Source: PALSA-968 sp964387075 (GTDB lineage: Bacteria; Bacteroidota; Bacteroidia; B-17B0; Aurantibacillaceae). Taken from it: a stretch of 64,000 nucleotides of DNA. Made by a program: the position numbers and the translations under genes. The notes under the pieces were generated by a model, which was not told the origin of the DNA, ran no database searches, and was given only the letters and a program-made list of their open reading frames with translations. Shown here one piece after another: positions 17,301-26,000 of the stretch (positions within the stretch are counted from its first letter, which is position 1; the number at the start of each line of letters is the position of its first letter). The DNA is taken from assembly GCA_964387075.1 (NCBI GenBank), contig CAYLVB010000001.1, positions 310,001-374,000 on the forward strand. Direction: 5' to 3'.

Positions 17301-19307
17301 AGAACTGAAAACCTGGTTAAACGAATGCGATTGCATAGCTCCGGTATATGTAAGCGATTGCGTATAGGTGTAAACTGAGGCGCCGCATTCATCGGTAATT
17401 TTAATACTCAAGAGGTATCTGCAATTATGATCGGTGCCGGGACAAATGTCATTCATTTTTTGAGGTGTGACCTCATAAACGAAAGCATACGTTGCAGAGG
17501 TATTAGTTACCAGGAGTTTTTTGCTAATGGTGTTACATTGCGACGAGGGATCATACTCATTCAGGCTGGTAAAATTCTCCTTGATTGTTTCCGGGCTCAT
17601 GTACGGTTCATCGGTGCTGTTCAAGAGAACCAGGTTTGCCGGATTCTCGCCGCGCATGGCAGTGGCTATAACCTTGCCGCTAAGATCAATATAACTAACG
17701 GAAACCTGTCCATTGGCATCAATGACCGCTTTTTCCCTGTAATGGTTCGCATATCCCACCTCGTTTCCGAATAATCGGTCTAGCTTTTCCTGGCTCGCAT
17801 TTACATCGTAAACTTTAGTCTCATGCCCGGAACCTGTTTTGTGAAAAGCACCGACACCTGATATACTGGTTGCTTTGTTTTCGAGATTGTATTTTGTGTG
17901 AGTAAATGGATACTTTCCGGAGTTTGAAACGCTAACATCACCTGCATCCGGTATGTAATCGTTAAACCCAAAAGTTTTTGCAGCGGTATTGGATGAAGAA
18001 TAATAGTACGCCGCTCCACCTTTATTGTTTGCGTTAACGGCGTCAAGCATGGCACATACCCCGGTGCAACCGCTTAGCGTATTATCAAAATTCTTTTTGC
18101 TATAAAGCGTATTGGTGGCTACGAGGTTGAAAGCGGGATAGAATTTAAGCTTCGCATCGTACTTAGCCGGCGAAGTGCTGTTGTCAACGCTGGCGGCAGG
18201 AAGGGACTGTGCTGCATTACGACCTTCGTAATCGTAGTATTGTTCTTGCACAAGCGCTACATTATTGCTGTTATTTAACGTTACGCTTTGTCTATTATGT
18301 GTACTTCCGTCAAAAAACGAACCTACTTCCTTACGTTTGCCTTCCTCGGCATACACAGCCGAGTAGGTCCAGTTGCGGGCTTTATCTCTGAAATCCGACA
18401 AAGGAAAAGAAGTAGAACGAACAGTTAATGGTGTACCGTTGCCGGAGCCATTGTACTGCCAATTACCATCCAACCTGTACACGAATGAAGGACCGAACCT
18501 TCCCACTCCCCTAACCCGGAAATAAATATCTCCATCATCGAAGGCGGCATTTATTTTGTAAAAAGTATTTGAAGTTGAAACACGAGTTGCGTTCTTCCAA
18601 TTAACAGGTACCGAAACAGACGGGCCTGTTACACCGTTGTTGTACGAGGTTACACTATTGTTATATACATATAACCATTCCAGGTCGTATTCTTCCGCAC
18701 CTTCAACAAACCCCCACTTGAACAAAATGGTGTTATCGGTTGAATTGGCGGTACCAGTAATACCCAGGTTAACGTTAACATTCGGGCCAAACCGGTAATA
18801 TCTCTCTATTTCCAATTCATTCTCAAGCATGATGTCGGCCGGCATGACGCCCGCCAGCGAAGAAGTCAGGGATGTGCTGGCTACTTCAACGGTTGCGTAA
18901 TATCCGCCAGTGGTAACGTATGTATTTATATCATTATAAGTAAGACCAGAAGCGGGTTCGTAATTTACAGACAAGTTCTTATTGATCGTATTTCCCACCT
19001 GCAAACCCTGGTTACTATATATTTTAATATTCACATTCACCTGTACTGTCCATGCCTGGTTGTAGTATTTCTTATCGGAAGAAGTAAATCGCAAACGGAT
19101 ATGGTTTTCTACCTTCTGATCGTCAAAATTCCATTGAGCCTGCGGGGTCGTCAGCATATAGTCATACAGTTCGTCGCGAACTTCAACTATCGCTCCTTGT
19201 GTGATAGCACTTCCAGTAATCTTTGCCGAACGGGTACCCGTGCCGGCCAGGGTATCAACCGAAAAAGCCATCATGACACAAAGCATGATGAACAAGTTAT
19301 TCTTCAT
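11343..19307 (-). CDS. Giant secreted RHS/YD-repeat protein with papain-like C-terminal toxin domain
   Basis: From the ATG at 19307 (chosen because a signal peptide MKNNLFIMLCVMMAFSVDTLAG follows; longer in-frame starts at 19325 and a GTG at 19388 exist) it has 2654 residues. A large N-terminal beta-rich part (FN3-like, Cys-rich insertions) is followed by YD repeats (YHYDAQGNRVCK, YDFIGNLRADVK, RYDLLSGKVNE) and the RHS core ending DTRLGRFFSIDPLTKKYPE...DLEGLE. The last 242 residues are variable: GGIAGGHALINTSDG contains a candidate catalytic His, and later FGWRCANTCLKTL a candidate Cys. His-before-Cys order matches permuted papain-like (NlpC/P60 superfamily) hydrolases, which cut peptidoglycan or other amides. 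This suggests a polymorphic toxin wrapped in an RHS cage. Activity is inference. No T9SS sorting domain is present. Confidence 0.85.
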   Translation of the reverse strand: MKNNLFIMLCVMMAFSVDTLAGTGTRSAKITGSAITQGAIVEVRDELYDYMLTTPQAQWNFDDQKVENHIRLRFTSSDKKYYNQAWTVQVNVNIKIYSNQGLQVGNTINKNLSVNYEPASGLTYNDINTYVTTGGYYATVEVASTSLTSSLAGVMPADIMLENELEIERYYRFGPNVNVNLGITGTANSTDNTILFKWGFVEGAEEYDLEWLYVYNNSVTSYNNGVTGPSVSVPVNWKNATRVSTSNTFYKINAAFDDGDIYFRVRGVGRFGPSFVYRLDGNWQYNGSGNGTPLTVRSTSFPLSDFRDKARNWTYSAVYAEEGKRKEVGSFFDGSTHNRQSVTLNNSNNVALVQEQYYDYEGRNAAQSLPAASVDNSTSPAKYDAKLKFYPAFNLVATNTLYSKKNFDNTLSGCTGVCAMLDAVNANNKGGAAYYYSSSNTAAKTFGFNDYIPDAGDVSVSNSGKYPFTHTKYNLENKATSISGVGAFHKTGSGHETKVYDVNASQEKLDRLFGNEVGYANHYREKAVIDANGQVSVSYIDLSGKVIATAMRGENPANLVLLNSTDEPYMSPETIKENFTSLNEYDPSSQCNTISKKLLVTNTSATYAFVYEVTPQKMNDICPGTDHNCRYLLSIKITDECGASVYTYTQSLTYTGAMQSHSFNQVFSSIGVYNIEKKLCLDPQNVKEEYNTYVTAISTPGTCITYTAAQTPDMDECKTCEQYATTLTEQYYTDNQLTLPQDPSTDTQYQGIYSIFFRNNCIETPKHDCSTLLDRIKTDVSPGGQYFEYVMPGTTSSNPLGTDYVVGSGPGSYSITQTPGLPWPDAIGFINSNANPSTTVNSTNYTASSAITAFNNALQTYTASSVNCANIVGTPLPTGGSYNSLADALKANWNDEYAEFLARFHPEYCRYVRCMNLECSKSYDYLLEALDYNTAIITANTGLAASGGNQIQDNNNDPNTTTGGGSSVLAQDPFFNAFSSLCSASNCPSTGLLSGYGGTYDQNGWQSGDANFNSALLLKTLMQNEINNCQYCESMYSRPAFMAAPFNLAGGCVLDPVNNNYAMWDYAAYIPSLAGTCNGTTFTPDKKKQWENFKVLYLTYKNFLIANYYKSGFDFGCNIPLSDRTNPPDLVTDGYGTGNYGAAFGPGYSNQFQLMYCNNMLILDADPGFQTSTGGSMSIPHIVLATQVQPTPPANMGAGSAAGCLQPGQITLNYDQINNFKTATGAASANFNFDCNQATNYDKVTLYVVDVPGGPSPITITNSNVPVNIAKIPAMDCSVNALNGNLPPADQIKFLKLIADDINAKYNGVTTPPYFNAMVDPQNLTLIIKPDATTAAAITQAYQSGTTPTVLAINKQVNTSNETSNNMLFAPVYNACLNKHCFCDYLDELRTVYDNDVSLQGVSFETYAAAQINATFDPTSTGNNTYSTYSATQITYWYGNCTSYNHIYPVDADDNVTVPATNTTNHLNGVICPDDDLACQQEGVDEANYEAQTAFNNSIQVAAQAFLNTYVSACFTNINESFRVTYDEREYHYTLYYYDQAGNLVRTVPPKGVYRILNTSLYSGNTNLVNQARVSGTGFLYPGHSIDTQTGGTVLGSANNGHVTNYQYSTLNQVVKQTTPDAGDTRFWYDILGRLRFSQNSKQLALGGTCGTCYGFYSYTLYDAQSRIIEVGESDQQATACVLSTEDPSSQRYSSPGNIPTGNPSVSCPSGYTSSTVPFYWQVDLPGFPTQNAKQVTKTYYDVALFGNTYQSQFSLDGITGQKVLRKRVVTSSFEENEDNSDLTYDHASHYSYDIHGNVQELVQENTMLTAVGQQFKNVKYRYDLLSGKVNEVHYQDELVDEFHHKYYYDADNRLTNAYSSSDEIHWDQDAKYFYYPHGPLARVELGDEKVQGMDYAYTLQGWIKGVNNNTLDAQKDMGLDGLTPTGRDYMPIATQPKVHQNVAYDAMGYVLDYFNKDYSAINSLGSNFTGNITASAFYALPNRDLYNGNIKGLSESIAYPGTITRNMARIFKYDQLNRILNAEAYFLAGTDYSSITSAHGTPSASDYYESFTYDPNGNIKSAARNAYVNGGGNNLDGLTYNYQAGSNNKLDYVSDGNDNSSFTTDIKAGQTAGNYDYDFIGNLRADVKEQIDLIEWSVYGKIKSITRVSGCSTKVDLAFHYDAQGNRVCKIEKPRPGGNASQQQAWKYTFYIRDAQGNVLSVIERDYTSITGGYSENINLKEHDIYGSSRHALCNRNLLLKSATFSSPTYNPDLSFATVSNYTPIQPTYNTNSLYRALGNKSFELANHLGNVLAVVSDRKIQESGSGTDVGGNGVADYYTAEVQTAENYYSFGMAMPGRKYTSGIYRYGFNNQEKETEINESVVRFEFRQYDTRLGRFFSIDPLTKKYPELTPYQFASNTPIWATDLEGLEANYTSIPTNQPFGGETVPAGTKTSIYGPRSDVYLEENNLLEGSSKVSSVGKSASVDIVPGSKPAKNASDQHNYKISGGIAGGHALINTSDGIFGFSNSGRNHWFAKKGDKMNSKYDVYQSDEFNEMLEHQGKRLVSFKLDLTLDQYQVIMEKYSVGTLSVGSALFPLPATPKIDYSIFGWRCANTCLKTLTDIGVLKSNGMADKYIHAITPNALIRYLEDKGFEKLIVKPGTTERIWNNAGK

Positions 19308-19326
19308 ATTAAAAACAATTGTCATA

Positions 19327-20043
19327 CTAGTAGTTTTGTTTTTTGGTGAAATCAAAATACTGCAATTTATATCCCTGATAATGCACACTGGCTACATATC
19401 CCTTAGCGCTTTTATTGATATACTTACTAAAATCAACTTTTGCTCTTTGATGGTTCGTGATATTATAATTTTTGTAGTATATAATAACCGTGCTATACTC
19501 TGATTGCTGATCTTCATCAGAAGAGGCATAATAATAAACCACTTTATTTAATAAATTGCTCTCCTGGTCAAAGTAAAGTTCAGTTTGAATGATGTCGGCA
19601 TCTGGCGTACTCATAGTGAAATGCTTGCTACCGTTTTCCACGCCTTTGTATACAATGATCGAATCATAGTATTTCAACAGCGAATCCGGAGACATACCCG
19701 GAAAGCCATCGGGAGAAGTTTTTACAGACGCATATTCGTAATAGTTTATGATTTTGTGCGCATGGTTTACGAACAACGTAAGGTTCTTTTTCTGCAAGCA
19801 TTCGGTTTCGGCAAATTTTGAATAGCTATACCCGCTACCTTTGCTGGTCAGCCCTTTTCCTACAAGCTCGGGCGTTCTGTCAGTTGGGCTTTCATAACCA
19901 TAAACCTCTACTTCGAACGAAATATCTTTGATCTTGGCATATGAGTTCTGAACTGACTGCAATTCGGACGAATGCCTTTCCTGGGCATGGACGAAATTAA
20001 ATGTTAGTACAAGCAGTAATATAATAATTATCTTATTTAACAT
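19327..20043 (-). CDS. LolA-like secreted protein between the two giant genes
   Basis: 238 residues with signal peptide MLNKIIIILLLVLTFNFVHA. The mature part is a beta-sheet domain with alternating strands (KDISFEVEVYGYES, ETELYFDQESNLLNKVVYYY, YSTVIIYYKNYNI), resembling the LolA/LolB lipoprotein-carrier fold, and Bacteroidota YD loci often carry such genes. Family assignment is tentative. Its ATG shares one base with the stop of the 2447-residue gene (TAATG), and the next gene begins 19 bp after its stop, so it is part of the same transcript. It may bind or deliver the giant proteins in the periplasm. That is inference. Confidence 0.6.
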   Translation of the reverse strand: MLNKIIIILLLVLTFNFVHAQERHSSELQSVQNSYAKIKDISFEVEVYGYESPTDRTPELVGKGLTSKGSGYSYSKFAETECLQKKNLTLFVNHAHKIINYYEYASVKTSPDGFPGMSPDSLLKYYDSIIVYKGVENGSKHFTMSTPDADIIQTELYFDQESNLLNKVVYYYASSDEDQQSEYSTVIIYYKNYNITNHQRAKVDFSKYINKSAKGYVASVHYQGYKLQYFDFTKKQNY

Positions 20044-23000
20044 TATTGAATTTTTCTTGTATTGTTTCTTCCTTCCTTAACTGTTTTTACTCCTTCTTTT
20101 GTCTCGCGCTTTACCTTAATTAAATGTCCTTCGTCATCATAATTGTAGAAGGTGGCGTAATTATTGGCATCAAGATCGGCAACCGGCTTCAGGCTAATAG
20201 GGTCATAAACGAAACTTTCCATATTAGCGTCGAACGGATGGATCCGTATGTCATCGTAATACGCCGTGCTCGCATTCGTTGCGTTATCCAGATCAACAGT
20301 AATGAACGTGGCGTTGTGCGGCGTATCGAACTCGCCGTAAATACGCTGCCATCCATCAATTATGTTTCCGGAGGATGTGAAGCTAACGCTGCCTCCACCA
20401 TTGTTGAAGTTTACCGTTAGCTTTGGAGCCGTATACGTATAGTTCGTTGAAGTGGTCTTAACCCATACGCTAACTACATATTTTTTCCGCTGGATCGGCG
20501 CAAATTTACCCAGGAAGTCTTTATCTGCCAATGCGTGGGCACCGTTTGTACCGGCCACCGGAGCCGTCGGACCATCATTTACCAATGCAACATTATTTAC
20601 AGTGTATTGGTCATATCCAAGATAAGTAGCCAACGGCTTCATTTCCCTGATCAATGAAACCTTTTGACCATTGCTGACATATATAGAGTAGGAGCCTGTG
20701 TGCGCTTCAGCCGATGTTACGTTCGCCTGATAAGAGGTGAACTTGAAGTGATCGTCATCGCAGTTAAGCGGATAGTCTTCAAAACCATCGTAGGCGATTT
20801 CATTGTACCTGGCGTTTTTTGCCACCGCAACAGGTAGGGTAAAATTATAACCGTATACGGCAGAAGAGAAGATGCCAAGCGGATCCATATTCTCAACTTC
20901 GAAGTCATGCGGCAGGTTCTTACTGATCGTATTTGCGCGCACCCATTTTTTATCGCGGGTTGAAGGATTTTCCCATGGGAAGCGCTGGAAATCTTCAAAT
21001 ATACCATCGTGCCTTACATTATGGATCTGTTTTCTTATAGAATGATATGCGTAGTTATACTTTGGTCTCCAGATACCCTTCATGCCCTCTTGATAAGGAT
21101 TAACTATATCTCCGGGTTGTCTTCCACAAACAGAAAGGGTTGTTGTTGTTGTTCCTCCTACAATAGTGCTGCAACTTTTAAGTTGATAACATCCACTGGC
21201 AAGTGGATCCCCTATGAGATTGTTAATACCTGAACATGGGGTTGGTTCATTATGCAAATTAATAGCTACTGAGTTGCTATTAGGATCTGAACTGAGGATA
21301 GCCACTCCATCGTAAAGATCCGTGCACACTGGTGTTGCGGTCATACCTGTTGTACTCATGTTTCCTACAACGGTCTTCCAATAACTCACATAAGCATTGA
21401 AATTTGAGGCACCAGCTCCAGAAGGTAAGTCGAATTTGAAGTAACAGGAAATTGGATAACTCCCTGGCGAACAGAAGCTATTTAATTGATAAGTAAGGTT
21501 ATAGGTACCATTGTATATAGGGAGGGGATCTGTATTTGGAACTTCGTATTTTATAACAAGCAGATCTCCGGATAAAGTAATAAGAGTACTGCAATAAATG
21601 TCCATTCCAGTATGAACGGTACCAGCAAGATTCGCATTGAATCCGTTTAAGAAAGTCCCCCCTCCTTGAGAGTCATAAACCTTAATTCCAATACCAAGAT
21701 GACCTCCATTCACCGACTGAGGTGTTTGCAATAGGAGCAAATTAGTTTTCAAAGTCTTCATAAAATTGACGATATCGATACTCGTTTGATTTGGCGTGCA
21801 GACACATTGATTAGGAGTAGTTGTTGTTGTATAAGTCACCCTTCCTCCTAATGTTTGCCAGTTATCACTGAACTCTACCGCAGAAGCGTTTAGTATCTTA
21901 TTCTGCGCTGCATCGGTAAATAAAACATATTGAGGGGCATTGAATAAGGTGCCAGTGAAGCCATAAAGATTAGTGGGATCCAACTGCTTAAAATCGTACA
22001 CGATGGCATTATCGGTTGTTTCGGTTTTCTTAAACACCAATGATCCCGAATTTACCTGCTGGAGATTCTTATAGCCTGACTTCACAATCTCTAGGGATGC
22101 AATTGAGGTCGAAGAAGGAAAGTATGTTCCGTTTTTATCGATACAGTAAATCTTCTGATTCGCTTGTGTATTGTCTACCCTGTACACGTGATACAGGCCG
22201 GAAGAACCGCCCGCATCTATATAGACAAGATCGCCTTTGGTAAAGTACTTCCCTGAAGTAGAAGGAATCGTAATTTCAAAATTGGCCCCGGAGCTGAAAC
22301 CACTGAATTTAATTCCAAAATTCTGATAGCTTCCTCCTAGGTTTTTGTAATACCAGTGCCCTTTGTAGCTGAAGGTATACTGAGGATCCTTAAATTCATT
22401 GCTCACTTTACTAAGTATGACTTCACCACTTTCAATGTCGAAAGCCAGATTCTCAGTGGTAATGGTAGACTGCTCTATTGTGTTAATTGTCTTAACGAGA
22501 ATACCTGTACGATTGATGATCTTATTGGTCACAGCGGTGCGCATGCTGTTATATGTTACGTCATAGCTTGGCATCATCCACATAAAAGGAAACGGAATAG
22601 CTGGAGTACCGCCTACATTGAAAACTTCGAAGTCAAGATTCCCCATCACACCAAAAGATTCATGCTGTTGCTCGTTTTCGTTGAGATCAAGAAAGAAATC
22701 GTGCGTTTGCCCTAGTACAGCGGTTTGATAGTTCAAGTTATAGTTCTGGTCAACTGTTATCGCCTGAACCATACTGCTTAACTCATTTACCGCATTCGTA
22801 TTATAAGGTTTGACAGTATTATAAATATATTGCTGACGCGATAACAGCTTGTCTTGGGTTAACGGAATAACCGGTTGCCCACACGCATCGTTAAAGGCAG
22901 CACCAAATTTCGCTGTGTAGGTTGAGATTGTTCGGGGTTTACCTGCCATATCATTCAGAATGATAGTATATCCTTGCGACTGCGCGTGCCTGCGCTTTGT

Positions 23001-26000
23001 TGAAGTGAATAATCCAAGTATAGGTATAGAAATTTTAATTGGTTGCGAATACGGTCCTTTATCTGTTTGCTTGAAAATAACAGGAAAGTCCTTGGGTGTA
23101 TAGAACTCATAAACATTGATGGTACCCGCCGAACAAACTGTGCTCGCGCTTTGCTTATTCGCCTCGGTTGGTCCGATACTGCTTACTGTCACTTTACTGT
23201 ATCCTACAGAAGGGCCAGGATAATAACTTTCGCCTACAGGAGTTTCTACAAACATGTGATAATTACTTCCCAAAGGAGTAGAGTTAACATACTTAATAGC
23301 TGTTTTTAACGCGCTTTCTTCGCTTCCTACTTTAGGCTCGTACGCAACGCCAGTGGATTTGGTAATAGTAAAGTCGCCATTGTTGCTGTCCTTAAGCGGT
23401 AATGCTTCCGTATAATCGTACGTTTGACCATATGTGCTTTTATCGCTCGCGCCTGCTCCATCATTATCCCAGTTATCGTCGAGCTCAAGTTTTTGGACAC
23501 GAACACCGCCGCCGATTTTTTTGTAATCAGGGTCACATAAACGAATAGTCGAATAACCGCGAAGTACATAGCCGCTCGATGTTCCTGAGCCCACGTTTCC
23601 TACATATTTTTTATGATCCGCGTGATAATTAAAACCTTTAGCGGCCGTCTTTATATCCTGGAATAAATTCGGGATTGCGTTGAACAAATTAGAAATCTGC
23701 GCACTTGCATTCGTAGCATGCGGCACGTTTTGGTACAGCCAATCCGGGTGATTGGCCTGCAATGCTTCTATGGAAGCCCGGTAAATTGGGCTTACCATAT
23801 TCCCGGCAAGGTTAACCTTGGCCAAGGGAACAGCCTTCAGAGTAATATAACCGTTTGTTCCGGAAACACCATAATTACTTGACTGCGACATATCAATTTC
23901 TGCGTATCCATTCACAAAATCTTCTGCGGTAACTATCTGCGGATTTGCCGCGAGCGCACTTTGGTTATACTTGACGAATACATTAAAATAAACCTGGCCT
24001 GATGGAAGATTATCAATGTATCTCGCCTTGAATTCTGCAGTTGTACAAGCTTTTTTTAACTTAAAGTAGATTTTGGTTGTACCGCCAGAAAGGTTATAAT
24101 TATTTGTGACCGTATACCCCCGGTCTCCTCGTGAATGGTTTCCGTCAATCTGGTCCCCCATACCAGTAATATCAAACATATCCAAGGCTCTTTGGGTCTC
24201 TACATTCGCATAGTCATCAAAATCATAACTTATCTTTAGTATGCCTCCCGTTGGAAGGAATATTTTCTTAAGAGACCAGGGTGCCGGGCTTAGTTTGTTA
24301 CTGGTTACACATGGCCCCGGCGGATTGTAATCATTTGGATCCTGGGAGGTGTAGGGAAATTGAGCATACGGATATTCGTTACCGCTGGAATTGTACTTTC
24401 CATTAATTCCCACATTATAGGCCAGGTTCCCCCAACGATCCATATTCATTTTATTATACGCCGGGTTCTGATCATCTGTATAAACGGGGCCACCAGTAGT
24501 GCTGGTACTGCCATAATTGAATATATACGGACTTAATGAGCCCCGGTTAGATTTTTGGTATGTAAAATATACCTGCATCAAGGTAAGCTTGCCTTTGCTG
24601 GCATTTCCATTTCGGCTTATTGAATTGCCATTCTCATCAATATAGGTAACAGTTTGTGATGTTTGAGAATTATTCTCGACGTTGGGACAGAGATCATAAC
24701 TGTATATAAAGTTTACGGCCTTTACAGGAGTTGCATTGGCAAGGTTTGAAATATTGGTGTTATAGTCCTTCTGGGTGTATAAAACAATTTGATCCAGTTT
24801 CTTAAGGGAACTGCTGCCTAATCCGCCAGTGCTTTCATTATTCGCATCATAGCTGTCTAATCGGTCTGATTTTTTAAATACGGCAACATGTGTTTTTGTT
24901 TCGATCTTCTCAAGAAAATAAATCTCCTTTTCGCCGTAAGTATAGGAAGCTTTGTCATCGGCCGCATCACCAATCTGGCCTACCATAAAATTGTTCCCTG
25001 AATAGGGTATACGCCACTTATAGGTATTAAGGTATTTGCCGTATGTGAATTTCATCCAGTAACCATAATCATCCTCGGTAGGCCCATCATTGGTGCGGTC
25101 AATGTAATCGGGAGAGAAAATATATGACAGTAACCATGAATTAACGTAAGGTTTATTATACTCGTTCTTTGTCTGGTAACCATCGCATGTATTAGCCAGG
25201 TTGCTTTCTGTAGTACTTACCGTGGTTTGGTTCACAATTGTAGGCTGCGGAGCCGACAGCCCCGAACAGCCGGTAATAGAATAAACATTGTCTACTTGTT
25301 TAGAATTTCTTACCGGTAACCCATAAACATAGCGCATGCCATCAGGTTGCAATACGGACATCTCCCTGATCTGCTTATCATACTGTAAAGCATCCTTTTG
25401 AATGTTAGTGGCAGTACCGTTATTTCCTGGTGTGTAATCAAGATACTGGTAACTATTTGTTCCGTATTTACCATAACTGAACTTTGTATCAGCTTTGTTG
25501 TAGGTAAAAGATTCGATACTGGTTGCACGCTTGACTCTTCCTGTTTGCTTCTTATAATAATTGGTTGATGCTGAGATCTGTAGATTAGAAGTAGAGCCCT
25601 CATTAGTAACGAAGTACTTTTTGTTGCCTGATGTTGCCGATGTATTGGCTATCTCATAGTGCCGATTTAAAAATCCATTTTCATTCTTTTCCTTTGAGAG
25701 CCCCAGGCGGATAGCCTCATCTGTAGTTCCTGCAGAAGATGATCGAAGTTGCCACAATTGGTCTTCAGTTGTCTCTGCGTAATAGCCGGCCTTTTCACCA
25801 ATAACCTGGAAGTAATTATTTTCAAATTCCGGAGTAGCAGAAGAGTAAGAACCTTTAAGCCCCGAATATCCAAAGTCTGTTGGGTAATCATCATTTTTTA
25901 TGCTATTCCAATTACCACTTCTACTAAAGCCGCTTCCATACTTGCCATCTATACCCAGGTGAAAATCGATGCCTGGTGTAGGAGTTGGTGCCGTAGGGGG

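Noticed and set aside
11343..19307. T9SS sorting domain on the RHS protein
   Set aside because: The C-terminus is a toxin-like domain with no FPNP or GxY motifs.
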